This document shows positions 44,701 through 57,213 of a stretch of 64,000 bases of DNA, piece after piece. The notes under the pieces were generated by a model. That model had not been told where the DNA came from, ran no database searches, and worked only from the letters and a program-made list of their open reading frames with translations. A program made the translations under genes and the position numbers. Source of the stretch: Mesostigma viride (taxonomy: Eukaryota > Streptophyta > Mesostigmatophyceae > Mesostigmatales > Mesostigmataceae); the NCBI GenBank assembly GCA_009746045.1, contig RPFO01000288.1, positions 1,204,984 to 1,268,983 on the forward strand, in the 5' to 3' direction. Within the stretch, counting starts at the first letter, position 1. Each line of letters starts with the position of its first letter.

Positions 44701-47700
44701 GTGTGGGTGGCAGGATGTGCGCGCTGTCCAACCCGTGTATGTGGCAAGCGTGTGGGTTGTCGGCGGTCCAACCCGTGTGTGGGTGGCAGGATGTGCGCGT
44801 TGTCCAACCCGTGTATGTGGCAAGCGTGTGGGTTGTCGGCGGTCCAACGCGTGTGTGGGTGGCAGGATGTGCGCGTTGTCCAACCCGTGTCTGTGGCAAG
44901 CGCGTGGGTTGTCGGCGGTCCAACGCGTGTGTGGGTGGCAGGATGTGCGCGTTGTCCAACCGGTGTATGTGAAAAGCGCGTGGGTTGTCGGCGGTCCAAC
45001 CCGTGTGTGGGTGGCAGGATGTGCGCGTTGTCCAACCCGTGTATGTGGCAAGCGCGTGGGTTGTCGGCAGTCCAACCCGTGTGTGGGTGGCAGGATGTGC
45101 GCGTTGTCCAACCCGTGTATGTGGCAAGCGCGTGGGTTGTCGGCGGTCCAACCCGTGTGTGGGTGGCAGGATGTGCGCGTTGTCCAACCCGTGTATGTGG
45201 CAAGCGCGTGGGTTGTCGGCGGTCCAACCCGTGTGTGGGTGGCAGGCGTTGTCCAACCCGTGTATGTGGCAAGCGCGTGGGTTGTCGGCAGTCCAACCAG
45301 TGTGTGGGTGGCAGGATGCGCGCGTTGTCCAACCCGTGGATGTGGCAAGCGCGTGGGTTGTCGGCGGTCCAACCCGTGTGTGGGTGGCAGGATGTGCGCG
45401 TTGTCCAACCCGTGTATGTGGCAAGCGTGTGGGTTGTCCGCGGTCCAACCAGTAGTGTGGGTGGCAGGATGTGCGCGTTGTCCAACCCGTGTATGTGGCA
45501 AGCGTGTGGGTTGTCGGCGGTCCAACCCGTGTGTGGGTGGCAGGATGTGCGCGTTGTCCAACCCGTGTATGTGGCAAGCGCGTGGGTTGTCGGCGGTCCA
45601 ACCAGCACAGGTGGCAGGATGTGCGCGTTGTCCAACCTGTGTATGTGGCAAGCGCGTGGGTTGTCGGCAGTCCAACGTGTGTGTGGGTGGCAGGATGTGC
45701 GCGTTGTTCAACCCGTGTGTGTGGCAAGCGCGTGGGTTGTCGGCGGTCCAACCCGTGTGTGGGTGGCAGGATGCGCGCGTTGTCCAACCCGTGTGTGTGG
45801 CAAGCGCGTGGGTTGTCGGCGGTCCAACCAGTACAGGTGGCAGGATGTGCGCGTTGTCCAACCCGTGTCTGTGGCAAGCGCGTGGGTTGTCGGCGGTCCA
45901 ACCCGTGTGTGGGTGGCATGATGTGCGCGTTGTCCAACCCGTGTATGTGGCAAGCGCGTGGGTTGTCGGCGGTCCAACCCGTGGGTGGGTGGCAGGATGT
46001 GCGCGCTGTCCAACCCGTGTATGTGGCAAGCGTGTGGGTTGTCGGCGGTCCAACCCGTGTGTGGGTGGCAGGATGTGCGCGTTGTCCAACCCGTGTCTGT
46101 GGCAAGCGCGTGGGTTGTCGGCGGTCCAACCCGTGTGTGGGTGGCAGGATGTGCGCGTTGTCCAACCCGTGTATGTGGCAAGCGCGTGGGTTGTCGGCGG
46201 TCCAGCCCGTGGGTGGGTGGCAGGATGTGCGCGTTGTCCAACCCGTGTCTGTGGCAAGCGCGTGGGTTGTCGGCGGTCCAACGCGTGTGTGGGTGGCAGG
46301 ATGTGCGCGTTGTCCAACCCGTGTATGTGGCAAGCGCGTGGGTTGTCGGCGGTCCAACCCGTGTGTGGGTGGCAGGATGTGCGCGTTGTCCAACCCGTGT
46401 CTGTGGCAAGCGCGTGGGTTGTCGGCGGTCCAACCCGTGTGTGGGTGGCAGGATGTGCACGTTGTCCAACCCGTGTCTGTGGCAAGCGCGTGGGTTGTCG
46501 GCGGTCCAACGCGTGTGTGGGTGGCAGGATGTGCGCGTTGTCCAACCCGTGTATGTGGCAAGCGTGTGGGTTGTCGGCGGTCCAACCAGTGTGTGGGTGG
46601 CAGGATGTGCGCGTTGTCCAACCCGTGTATGTGGCAAGCGCGTGGGTTGTCGGCGGTCCAACCCGTGTGTGGGTGGCAGGATGCGCGCGTTGTTCAACCC
46701 GTGTCTGTGGCAAGCGCGTGGGTTGTCGGCGGTCCAACCAGTAGTGTGGGTGGCAGGATGTGCGCGTTGTCCAACCCGTGTATGTGGCAAGCGCGTGGGT
46801 TGTCGGCGGTCCAACGCGTGTGTGGGTGGCAGGATGTGTGCGTTGTCCAACCTGTGTATGTGGCAAGCGCGTGGGTTGTCGGCGGTCCAACCCGTGTGTG
46901 GGTGGCAGGATGTGCGCGTTGTCCAACCCGTGTCTGTGGCAAGCGCGTGGGTTGTCGGCGGTCCAACCCGTGTGTGGGTGGCAGGATGTGCGCGTTGTCC
47001 AACCCGTGTATGTGGCAAGCGTGTGGGTTGTCGGCGGTCCAACCAGTGTGTGGGTGGCAGGATGTGCGCGTTGTCCAACCCGTGTATGTGGCAAGCGCGT
47101 GGGTTGTCGGCGGTCCAACCCGTGTGTGGGTGGCAGGATGTGCGCGTTGTCCAACCCGTGTATGTGGCAAGCGCGTGGGTTGTCGGCGGTCCAACCCGTG
47201 TGTGGGTGGCAGGATGTGCGCGTTGTCCAACCCGTGTATGTGGCAAGCGCGTGGGTTGTCGGCGGTCCAACCCGTGTGTGGGTGGCAGGCGTTGTCCAAC
47301 CCGTGTATGTGGCAAGCGCGTGGGTTGTCGGCAGTCCAACCAGTGTGTGGGTGGCAGGATGCGCGCGTTGTCCAACCCGTGGATGTGGCAAGCGCGTGGG
47401 TTGTCGGCGGTCCAACCCGTGTGTGGGTGGCAGGATGTGCGCGTTGTCCAACCCGTGTATGTGGCAAGCGTGTGGGTTGTCGCGGTCCAACCAGTAGTGT
47501 GGGTGGCAGGATGTGCGCGTTGTCCAACCCGTGTATGTGGCAAGCGTGTGGGTTGTCGGCGGTCCAACCCGTGTGTGGGTGGCAGGATGTGCGCGTTGTC
47601 CAACCCGTGTATGTGGCAAGCGCGTGGGTTGTCGGCGGTCCAACCAGCACAGGTGGCAGGATGTGCGCGTTGTCCAACCTGTGTATGTGGCAAGCGCGTG

Positions 47701-50700
47701 GGTTGTCGGCAGTCCAACGTGTGTGTGGGTGGCAGGATGTGCGCGTTGTTCAACCCGTGTGTGTGGCAAGCGCGTGGGTTGTCGGCGGTCCAACCCGTGT
47801 GTGGGTGGCAGGATGCGCGCGTTGTCCAACCCGTGTGTGTGGCAAGCGCGTGGGTTGTCGGCGGTCCAACCAGTACAGGTGGCAGGATGTGCGCGTTGTC
47901 CAACCCGTGTCTGTGGCAAGCGCGTGGGTTGTCGGCGGTCCAACCCGTGTGTGGGTGGCATGATGTGCGCGTTGTCCAACCCGTGTATGTGGCAAGCGCG
48001 TGGGTTGTCGGCGGTCCAACCCGTGGTGGGTGGCAGGATGTGCGCGCTGTCCAACCCGTGTATGTGGCAAGCGTGTGGGTTGTCGGCGGTCCAACCCGTG
48101 TGTGGGTGGCAGGATGTGCGCGTTGTCCAACCCGTGTCTGTGGCAAGCGCGTGGGTTGTCGGCGGTCCAACCCGTGTGTGGGTGGCAGGATGTGCGCGTT
48201 GTCCAACCCGTGTATGTGGCAAGCGCGTGGGTTGTCGGCGGTCCAGCCCGTGGGTGGGTGGCAGGATGTGCGCGTTGTCCAACCCGTGTCTGTGGCAAGC
48301 GCGTGGGTTGTCGGCGGTCCAACGCGTGTGTGGGTGGCAGGATGTGCGCGTTGTCCAACCCGTGTATGTGGCAAGCGCGTGGGTTGTCGGCGGTCCAACC
48401 CGTGTGTGGGTGGCAGGATGTGCGCGTTGTCCAACCCGTGTCTGTGGCAAGCGCGTGGGTTGTCGGCGGTCCAACCCGTGTGTGGGTGGCAGGATGTGCA
48501 CGTTGTCCAACCCGTGTCTGTGGCAAGCGCGTGGGTTGTCGGCGGTCCAACGCGTGTGTGGGTGGCAGGATGTGCGCGTTGTCCAACCCGTGTATGTGGC
48601 AAGCGTGTGGGTTGTCGGCGGTCCAACCAGTGTGTGGGTGGCAGGATGTGCGCGTTGTCCAACCCGTGTATGTGGCAAGCGCGTGGGTTGTCGGCGGTCC
48701 AACCCGTGTGTGGGTGGCAGGATGCGCGCGTTGTTCAACCCGTGTCTGTGGCAAGCGCGTGGGTTGTCGGCGGTCCAACCAGTAGTGTGGGTGGCAGGAT
48801 GTGCGCGTTGTCCAACCCGTGTATGTGGCAAGCGCGTGGGTTGTCGGCGGTCCAACGCGTGTGTGGGTGGCAGGATGTGTGCGTTGTCCAACCTGTGTAT
48901 GTGGCAAGCGCGTGGGTTGTCGGCGGTCCAACCCGTGTGTGGGTGGCAGGATGTGCGCGTTGTCCAACCCGTGTCTGTGGCAAGCGCGTGGGTTGTCGGC
49001 GGTCCAACCCGTGTGTGGGTGGCAGGATGTGCGCGTTGTCCAACCCGTGTATGTGGCAAGCGTGTGGGTTGTCGGCGGTCCAACGTGTGTGTGGGTGGCA
49101 GGATGTGCGCGTTGTCCAACCCGTGTATGTGGCAAGCGCGTGGGTTGTCGGCAGTCCAACCAGTGTGTGGGTGGCAGGATGCGCGCGTTGTCCAACCCGT
49201 GTCTGTGGCAAGCGCGTGGGTTGTCGGCGGTCCAACCCGTGTGTGGGTGGCAGGATGTGCGCGTTGTCCAACCCGTGTATGTGGCAAGCGTGTGGGTTGT
49301 CCGCGGTCCAACCAGTAGTGTGGGTGGCAGGATGTGCGCGTTGTCCAACCCGTGTATGTGGCAAGCGTGTGGGTTGTCGGCGGTCCAACCCGTGTGTGGG
49401 TGGCAGGATGTGCGCGTTGTCCAACCCGTGTATGTGGCAAGCGCGTGGGTTGTCGGCGGTCCAACCAGCACAGGTGGCAGGATGTGCGCGTTGTCCAACC
49501 TGTGTATGTGGCAAGCGCGTGGGTTGTCGGCAGTCCAACGTGTGTGTGGGTGGCAGGATGTGCGCGTTGTTCAACCCGTGTGTGTGGCAAGCGCGTGGGT
49601 TGTCGGCGGTCCAACCCGTGTGTGGGTGGCAGGATGCGCGCGTTGTCCAACCCGTGTGTGTGGCAAGCGCGTGGGTTGTCGGCGGTCCAACCAGTACAGG
49701 TGGCAGGATGTGCGCGTTGTCCAACCCGTGTCTGTGGCAAGCGCGTGGGTTGTCGGCGGTCCAACCCGTGTGTGGGTGGCATGATGTGCGCGTTGTCCAA
49801 CCCGTGTATGTGGCAAGCGCGTGGGTTGTCGGCGGTCCAACCCGTGGGTGGGTGGCAGGATGTGCGCGCTGTCCAACCCGTGTATGTGGCAAGCGTGTGG
49901 GTTGTCGGCGGTCCAACCCGTGTGTGGGTGGCAGGATGTGCGCGTTGTCCAACCCGTGTCTGTGGCAAGCGCGTGGGTTGTCGGCGGTCCAACCCGTGTG
50001 TGGGTGGCAGGATGTGCGCGTTGTCCAACCCGTGTATGTGGCAAGCGCGTGGGTTGTCGGCGGTCCAGCCCGTGGGTGGGTGGCAGGATGTGCGCGTTGT
50101 CCAACCCGTGTCTGTGGCAAGCGCGTGGGTTGTCGGCGGTCCAACGCGTGTGTGGGTGGCAGGATGTGCGCGTTGTCCAACCCGTGTATGTGGCAAGCGT
50201 GTGGGTTGTCGGCGGTCCAACCCGTGTGTGGGTGGCAGGATGTGCGCGTTGTCCAACCCGTGTCTGTGGCAAGCGCGTGGGTTGTCGGCGGTCCAACCCG
50301 TGTGTGGGTGGCAGGATGTGCACGTTGTCCAACCCGTGTCTGTGGCAAGCGCGTGGGTTGTCGGCGGTCCAACGCGTGTGTGGGTGGCAGGATGTGCGCG
50401 TTGTCCAACCCGTGTATGTGGCAAGCGTGTGGGTTGTCGGCGGTCCAACCAGTGTGTGGGTGGCAGGATGTGCGCGTTGTCCAACCCGTGTATGTGGCAA
50501 GCGCGTGGGTTGTCGGCGGTCCAACCCGTGTGTGGGTGGCAGGATGCGCGCGTTGTTCAACCCGTGTCTGTGGCAAGCGCGTGGGTTGTCGGCGGTCCAA
50601 CCAGTAGTGTGGGTGGCAGGATGTGCGCGTTGTCCAACCCGTGTATGTGGCAAGCGCGTGGGTTGTCGGCGGTCCAACGCGTGTGTGGGTGGCAGGATGT

Positions 50701-53700
50701 GTGCGTTGTCCAACCTGTGTATGTGGCAAGCGCGTGGGTTGTCGGCGGTCCAACCCGTGTGTGGGTGGCAGGATGTGCGCGTTGTCCAACCCGTGTCTGT
50801 GGCAAGCGCGTGGGTTGTCGGCGGTCCAACCCGTGTGTGGGTGGCAGGATGTGCGCGTTGTCCAACCCGTGTATGTGGCAAGCGTGTGGGTTGTCGGCGG
50901 TCCAACCAGTGTGTGGGTGGCAGGATGCGCGCGTTGTCCAACCCGTGTATGTGGCAAGCGCGTGGGTTGTCGGCGGTCCAACGCGTGTGTGGGTGGTAGG
51001 ATGTGCGCGTTGTCCAACCCGTGTCTGTGGCAAGCGCGTGGGTTGTCGGCGGTCCAACCAGTAGTGTGGGTGGCAGGATGTGCGCGTTGTCCAACCCGTG
51101 TATGTGGCAAGCGTGTGGGTTGTCGGCGGTCCAACCAGTGTGTGGGTGGCAGGATGTGCGCGTTGTCCAACCCGTGTCTGTGGCAAGCGCGTGGGTTGTC
51201 GGCGGTCCAACCCGTGTGTGGGTGGCAGGATGTGCGCGTTGTCCAACCCGTGTCTGTGGCAAGCGCGTGGGTTGTCGGCGGTCCAACCCGTGTGTGGGTG
51301 GCAGGATGTGCGCGTTGTCCAACCCGTGTATGTGGCAAGCGTGTGGGTTGTCCGCGGTCCAACGCGTGTGTGGGTGGCAGGATGTGCGCGTTGTCCAACC
51401 CGTGTATGTGGCAAGCGCGTGGGTTGTCGGCGGTCCAACGCGTGTGTGGGTGGCAGGATGTGCGCGTTGTCCAACCCGTGTATGTGGCAAGCGCGTGGGT
51501 TGTCGGCGGTCCAACCAGTACAGGTGGCAGGATGTGCGCGTTGTCCAACCCGTGTATGTGGCAAGCGCGTGGGTTGTCGGCGGTCCAACGCGTGTGTGGG
51601 TGGCAGGATGTGCGCGTTGTCCAACCCGTGTATGTGGCAAGCGCGTGGGTTGTCGGCGGTCCAACCCGTGTGTGGGTGGCAGGATGCGCGCGTTGTCCAA
51701 CCCGTGTATGTGGCAAGCGCGTGGGTTGTCGGCGGTCCAACCAGTACAGGTGGCGTGGGGTGTGGTTTGTCCATGCAGTACAGGTGGCGTGGGGTGTGGG
51801 TTGTCCATACAGTACTGGCGGCAGGGCTTGTGGGTTTACCAGCAAGTGTGGGTGGCGTGCTCGTCATAGGTTGTCGCACTGGTCACTTGTGGTCATGGTT
51901 ACTCGTACGAGTGCATGGAATTGCCTTCAGGCTACGAGTGAAGAAGCTGAATGCAACTTCGGATGCCACCCAAAAGAATGCAAGGGATTCCTCTTCACTG
52001 GTTGTGTGGATACTTTCAGGCCAGGATCGCACGTGCAGGTGCCAGCATCACCTCTCACTGCGCCCCATCTGCCACGTGTTCACTCCCAATTGTCATCGCT
52101 GCTGTTCTCCTGCACTGCCTCTTCCCGCCCCCCCCCCTCCCCCTCCCCCCCATCGCCACCATCCACCCCCATGGCCACCATCCACCCCCATTTCCACCAT
52201 CCACCCCCATTTCCACCATCCACCCCCATTGCCACCATCCACCGCCATTGCCACCATCCACCCCCATGGCCACCATCCACCCCAATTGCCACCACCACCC
52301 CGTGCCTTGGTGCGGCAACAGTCTCCGCCGCGTTGGGCCAGGTCCCCTGGTCCTGGTCGACCGATGACGAGACAGCTGCCCTGGCGCCCACGCCCAGCAC
52401 ACCCTCAGCTAGCGTGTGCACGCCCACCTCTCAATCAGAGGCCACCGAGCGGTCTTCGTCGCTGACCAGGGCGCTGACGCTGGCGGCTTCACTGGGCGCC
52501 TCGCTGGTGCGCCGCTGCTGTCGCACGCAACCCGGTGGCGCTCCCTCACCCCTCACCTGCCCGCTCCTGGCGTCGACCACCGTGCTGGTGGAGTGGATGG
52601 CGCGCGTGTTGTCCAAGGAGCACGCACAGGGTGGCAACCACAGGGAGGGGCTCGCCACCGCGGATACAGGGCCGCCGCTATCTGACAACGCGCAATCCCT
52701 GGGTAATGAATCGCCCGCTGGTACTGCCCCCCCCGCGGGTACTATACCCCCCGCTGGTCCCATACCGCCTGCTGGTCGTGGATGGCATGCCCTCCAAGAT
52801 CCCGAGGCCGCGGCACCGGTGACGGACCCACCCGGCACTGCTGCGGACGAAAGCAGCCAGCTGTGCGAGGTGCTGCTGGCCGCCGAGCGACTGTTGTGGG
52901 GCAACCTTGTGGCGCTGCTCAACGCGATGGGAGGGGCATGCCTTGGCGTGGACTCAGCGATGGGTGGCGCGTCCCGGCCGGGTGGCGGATGCGCGGATAA
53001 GGACAAAGACTGGCTGGGTGGCGTGTGCCTTGCCATGGGCACCAGCGCTGCCTCCATAGCACAGATGGCGGAGAGCGAATCCGCCGTGGTGGCATCCAGC
53101 ATGGGGGCCGGCGGGGGGCGGGGTCAGACAGCATGTGGCAGCACCGAGGAGCGCGGTGGTGGCGGCGATGATGGTGGTGGCGAAGGTGGTGATGATGGTG
53201 GTGGCGATGAGGAAGGAATGGAAGCACCCGCGGGAAGCGGTGGCGATCCGCGAGCCTGGGGCAGTGGCCTGCCCCATGCCCTCCCTAGCCTGGGTGATGA
53301 GCACGCGTGTCATGGATGGCACAACGAGGGGCATTCCAGGACGGAACGGGACGCCAATGACTGCGCGGGGTTCCAACGTTCCGTTGGTGCTCTGGAGCCA
53401 CAACCAGACGGGCCATCCGATGCACACACACGAGGGCATGCGTCCCATATACACACACGGTCCTATACACATACACAAGCGCATGCATCCCAAGGGTGCG
53501 ACACCCGGCGATGCCTGCCAGAGGATTGGGAGTTGATGGGCTTCCAGCCGCTGGCAGCCGCCACGACCGGCACGCTCAAAGATGGGCAAGGGAAGGGCCA
53601 GCGCGGACAAGGGGGGCGGGGGGATGGCCCATGGGGACGGATCGATGGCCAGGGGGGGCACGTGGATGGCCAGGGTCTACGGGTGGATGCTGCTGCGGTG

Positions 53701-56700
53701 ACATCAGACGGTCCCCACTCCTCCCACCACCCCTCCTGCCCCCTGTCGTACACGAACCAGCAGCGCGTGCGTGCGCGGCGGTTGCTGGCGGCGGGGCGTG
53801 TCGTTGCCAACGCCGGCTGCTCTCTGGTCAGCCTTGTTTTATCGCCCGCCACCGGGGCAAGCGCAGCAGAAGCAAGAGGAAGAGGGCCGTTGTCGGGGGT
53901 GGACGCGGGAGTGGGTGCGGGGGGAATCAGCGCGGCGGAGGGGGGAGAAGTGTGGCGCTGTCAAGGAGAAGCGTTTCCCAGTCCAGCATGTCATGGCGGA
54001 GGTGAAGCGCGGCGTGGCCGAGGGGAAGGGTGGCGAGATGAGGGAGCAGGGCGCACTACAACAACAGCGGAACGCTGGCAACGGGGGCAGGATCAGCTCC
54101 TGCGTTGGGACAAGCGTGCGGGGTGCATTCATGTGCGTGGCTGCTGCACCTCTGCGCCAAAACAGGGGCCCAGGGACAAGCAGGCTGCCGCCATGCGGGC
54201 CAGGGAGGAGGACGCTACCACGCAGGGTGCGCCTGGGGGGCAGCTATTGTTCGGTGGGGACGAGGGCGTGTGTTTAACCGCTGTTGAGGGGACATCACCC
54301 GCCCCACACAGCCCATTGAATGCGGTAGATGCCGCGCAACCCCACAGGCAGGTGGAGGCTTCTGCAAGGTCTGCACACACGACAGCTGGCGATGGGCAGG
54401 GTGCGGTGGAACCATCGCTGAGCCCCAAGGGCTCCATGGGCGTGCGTGCGACACCTGGCGGTGGAGAGGAGAGTGCTGGCGCCAACGGGGGTGGAGCGCC
54501 TGCTGGTGGACATGAAGGCAGCTTCGCGCCCGGGCGATGGGGTGGCAGGGATGCGGCCATCTTGGCGGGTGTGAATGCGGCGGCACTCTCGCGAGACGCC
54601 AGCAGCCAACGCCCTGAGGACGGGACCTGCCGCGACATGGCAGAGGAGAGAGAGGACGGGACCTGCCACCACATGACAGAGGAGGGAGAGGACGGGACCT
54701 GCCGCCACATGGCGGAGGAGGGTGAGGACGGGACCTGCGATCGCCTGGGGGAAGACGGCGGCAGGGCCCCCCTGGGAAGTGGTGCTTGCCCGGCTCACGG
54801 CAGCCGTGCCTTGTTGAGTGTGGTTGGCTCGTGCGGGCACACTATACCGGCGGTGGTGGGCGGTCCATGCAAGCAAAGTTCCGCGGGTGAGGGTGCCAGC
54901 TGCGGGTTGCGGCGCGGGTCTCCCTCTGTCGTGGCGTGCTCCCATGCCGACATGGTGGCGGTTGCAAGCAGCGGGCCACAAGGGACTGGGCTGGTTACAA
55001 GGGGGAGTGATGCAGGGCTGGATGCCAGGGAGGGGAGGGATGGTCACTCTAGCGGGGATGATCTCCATAGAAGTAATGGTCATTCTAGCAGGGATGGTCA
55101 CTCCAGCAGGGCTAGTCACTGCAGAAAAGATGACGTGGCTATTAATGATCGGCATGGCATTGGCGCTGATGCCGTTGCTGGCTCCAGGGATGAGCAGGTG
55201 TCAGCGGGCGACGTCAGTGCCAAACGGCTGGCAGCCACGGCTGGGTTTGCACGAGGGGGATCCCCTCACGCCACCCGGCCGCCGTTGCTAGTGCCTGGCC
55301 CCTGGTTGCCATCAGTACCACCCCCTGCAGAACCAGGGGTTGTGGAGCTGGCGACCGCCACGCCGGAACCAAAAGGAATGGTCGTCCGTGCTGGCGCCAC
55401 GCGCACCCTGCAGGGTGGTCAGTTTGGGGGTGCTGCAGGCGCAGGGGCCACACATGCCCTGGCTCCTACAGCGGACGGGAGTGCGGGTTCAGTGTCAAGG
55501 GCAGATGTCGCAAGCAGGCAAGAGGCATGCGTAGCGCTGCCCACACTGTGCGGGGGGCTATCACCTGTCCATGACGCCACCTCCATGGCCACGTCGCGGC
55601 ATCCAGTGGACAAAGGCCTGGCAAGTGGGGTGGGTCGGGGGGCAGAGGCTACAGTTGGGTGGCCGGCACGGTCGCGCCCTGTACCTGCCAGATGTGATGA
55701 TGCGGGTGGAGTGCCAGCACTGCCCAGCAGGCCCTATTCTTCACCGCGGGGTCTGGCTGGTGCGTGTGCCAGCATTTCGGATCCACCAGGCGCTGCTGCC
55801 CACGTGGCCAAAGCGTCCCCATCTGCAGCCGGCGCTGCCATCCTCTCCCCTGGCGTTCCCGCGGCCTCTTGCGTTCGCAGCGAACCGACGTCCCTGGGCG
55901 TGCATGGTGGTGGCGCTGTGCCAGTGGAGGCAGCCCTTCCCCTCATGGCCCCGGCCAACCCCATCCCCCTCCCAAGTGCTACAAACGCCATTCCCCTCCC
56001 AAGTGCTACGGAACCATTCCCCCTCCCACTTGCTACGGCTGCCCCCACGCAGTCGGCAGAGGAAGACGACGGCGGTGTGCGGGTGGCCAGGACTGGTGAT
56101 GGTGGTAGAGTGGCCAGTGCCCATGGCAACAATACAGTGACCAAGGCGCATCACCACAGTACAGTGAGCAGGCCCCACGATGACGCCACAGTGACCTGGG
56201 CTTCCGATGACCGCATGCCTGGCAGCGTCCGCGGGCGCGCTGGCTTGCGGCGCAAACGGGCGTATTCGCTCGAAGGGGTCTTTCCTTGCTCGTCCCGAAC
56301 GCGCAAGACAGCGCCACCTGGCATGCCCTGGGACCTTCACGCCTCCCTGGGCCATGCAGGTGGGGGCACCAGCATGCCATCAACCCTCCACACCAGCATG
56401 CACCATGGTACATGGGGGCACCAGCATGCAACGAGTCCGCCCACCACCCACCCTAGTCCGGCTTTGGGCTCGGGGAACGCAGGGGTCAACGAGCGCCCTT
56501 CCTTGGTGGGCGTGGACGCCAGCTGGCGCTGCTGTGTGCTGTCGCCCCACGCGCGGCGCTCCCTGCCTTGGGGTCCGTCCACCCCCACATCGGCCCGCGG
56601 TGCACAGTCGATGGCATCCGAGCCCGCCTCCCTCGCGTGTGCGTTGCCAGTAGGACCCCAGCACGCCAGTCCACCAGACTCGGGCAAGTTGCGTCGCTGC

Positions 56701-57213
56701 TCGATGCCCGTCTGGCACGAGGCGGGAAGCAAACGCCAGCGTGGCGGGGACCCAAGGGACGAGGCAGCTGGGGGGTGCTCCAACGGTCGGGATGCCCCCA
56801 TCAGCAACATCACCCTCGGCCCCCAGGTTCCATCACCGTGCGTACTAGCAAACACTGCCGCACGGCACCAACCTGACCGTGCGTTTGGAATAAGCACGCT
56901 CATGTCTGGGGTGCGCACTATGCCGACTATGTGCACTGTGCGCAAGCAAGCAGAGGGGGGAAGGTCCCCAGGGAGTGACTACCAGCTCGCCTATAATGCG
57001 GGCAACCAACAGCCAGGTGTCGCCACAGCCATGCCACGTGCAAGTGAAGCATGCCCATTGGCATCTGTGAGCCTGCATGCATGGGGCTCTCGTGTTCCTT
57101 ATAAGGAGACCACGTCCCCTGCCCACAGGTGGCTGGACAGGTTCACCCACGCATTACCAGTGGGTGCAGCAAGGTGTTCACAAAATGGCATTTCCAGCAC
57201 ACTGCACAACTAG
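35729..57213 (+). CDS. SMG7/EST1-like nonsense-mediated-decay factor, 7 exons
   Basis: Exons 35729-35902, 39183-39503, 40794-40940, 41784-41948, 42481-42752, 43957-44204 and 52322-57213 give about 2,072 aa with consistent phases. Residues 1-360 form the 14-3-3-like/TPR EST1 module: YYRPIELLRARM, LLDEGTSFYTVLIGKL, WCLLSLGDLARYRELS, then across a splice FYLQ|AFHAWPASGQPHNQRAVLATY and LLWLCGVLLYPGM. The EST1 DNA/RNA-binding region continues in the last exon with CPLLASTTVLVEWMA, LWGNLVALLNAM, LPEDWELMGFQPL and QQRVRARRLLAAG. SMG7 binds phosphorylated UPF1 and directs nonsense-containing mRNA to decay. I see no PIN nuclease domain, which argues against SMG5/6. A Ser/Asn-rich insert sits in exon 2, and the last ~1,150 residues are Gly/Ala/His-rich low complexity. 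Acceptors at 52371 or 52407 are possible alternatives for exon 7. No TGTAA follows within 230 bp of the stop. Confidence 0.8.
37091..39134 (+). repeat. satellite, about 46 units of 44 bp, in SMG7 intron 1
   Basis: GCGCACCTGTCGGCTCGTTC recurs every 44 bp from 37091; the first and last landmarks (37091 and 39115) are exactly 46 x 44 apart, so there is no net length change. Variation is confined to a few positions (GCGC/GTGC, ATCG/ATTG, CTCG/CTCT). The array ends 48 bp before the exon 2 acceptor. Confidence 0.97.
39501..39895 (+). repeat. tandem array of 55-bp units starting at the SMG7 exon 2 donor
   Basis: GAGGTGGGTGGGTCGCTGTG recurs every 55 bp at 39501, 39556 and so on to about 39886 (seven full units plus a partial). 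The first copy is the true splice junction (GAG|GTGGGT), so every unit carries a perfect copy of the donor. Confidence 0.97.
40498..40699 (+). repeat. (CTC)n microsatellite upstream of the SMG7 exon 3 acceptor
   Basis: About 65 CTC units, one interrupted by CTCTTC, ending 95 bp before the exon 3 acceptor (40793). It acts as a very long pyrimidine tract on the transcript strand. Poly-Leu, poly-Ser and poly-Pro frames across it are artefacts. Confidence 0.98.
41955..42055 (+). repeat. short array resembling the SMG7 exon 4 end
   Basis: Units of about 27 bp (CCTGGTTGCCCGTGTACAAG followed by CGAGGTG) start within ten bases of the exon 4 donor. They resemble the exon end CGCCTGCTCGTGCACAAG followed by GTAG. 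The similarity is moderate. Confidence 0.7.
43003..43105 (+). repeat. tandem array, 34-bp units
   Basis: GGTTGCAGGGGGAGATCCGT recurs at 43003, 43037 and 43071 in SMG7 intron 5. Confidence 0.95.
43455..43920 (+). repeat. tandem array, about 18-20 bp units
   Basis: More than twenty units of CCCCACCTGCCCTCAACG with small variations, ending about 35 bp before the SMG7 exon 6 acceptor. It is pyrimidine-rich on the transcript strand. Confidence 0.95.
43951..43965 (+). promoter_or_regulatory. tandem NAGNAG acceptor of SMG7 exon 6
   Basis: CACAGCAGCAGCCG offers three AG acceptors three bases apart (43956, 43959, 43962). All keep the frame (phase 2 from exon 5). Use of each would change the protein by one Ser. 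Confidence 0.5.
44393..51755 (+). repeat. 7.4-kb satellite of 76-bp units with higher-order repeats, in SMG7 intron 6
   Basis: The unit is built from GTGTGGGTGGCAGGATGTGC, GCGTTGTCCAACCCGTGTAT, GTGGCAAGCGCGTGGGTTGT and CGGCGGTCCAACCC. The period is 76 bp (landmarks at 45010, 45086 and 45162), so nearly 100 units. Rare variants recur together: CCAGCACAGG at 45602, 47644 and 49465, and GGCAGGCGTT at 45241 and 47284. This shows segmental duplication of blocks of about 2,042 and 1,821 bp. The unit has no stop codon in any frame on either strand, and 76 is not a multiple of 3. Open frames of over 2,000 codons therefore cross it on both strands; these are not genes. Confidence 0.97.
52140..52292 (+). 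repeat. tandem array, about 18-bp units
   Basis: About nine units of CCACCATCCACCCCCATK type just before the SMG7 exon 7 acceptor at 52321. C-rich on the transcript strand. Confidence 0.93.

Noticed and set aside
44272-57213. Open frames of up to 2,196 codons on both strands across the 76-bp array
   Set aside because: The unit lacks stop codons in every frame on both strands and its length is not a multiple of three, so long frames arise automatically. Translations are pure repeats and the array lies inside an intron. Only 52322-57213 is kept as coding.
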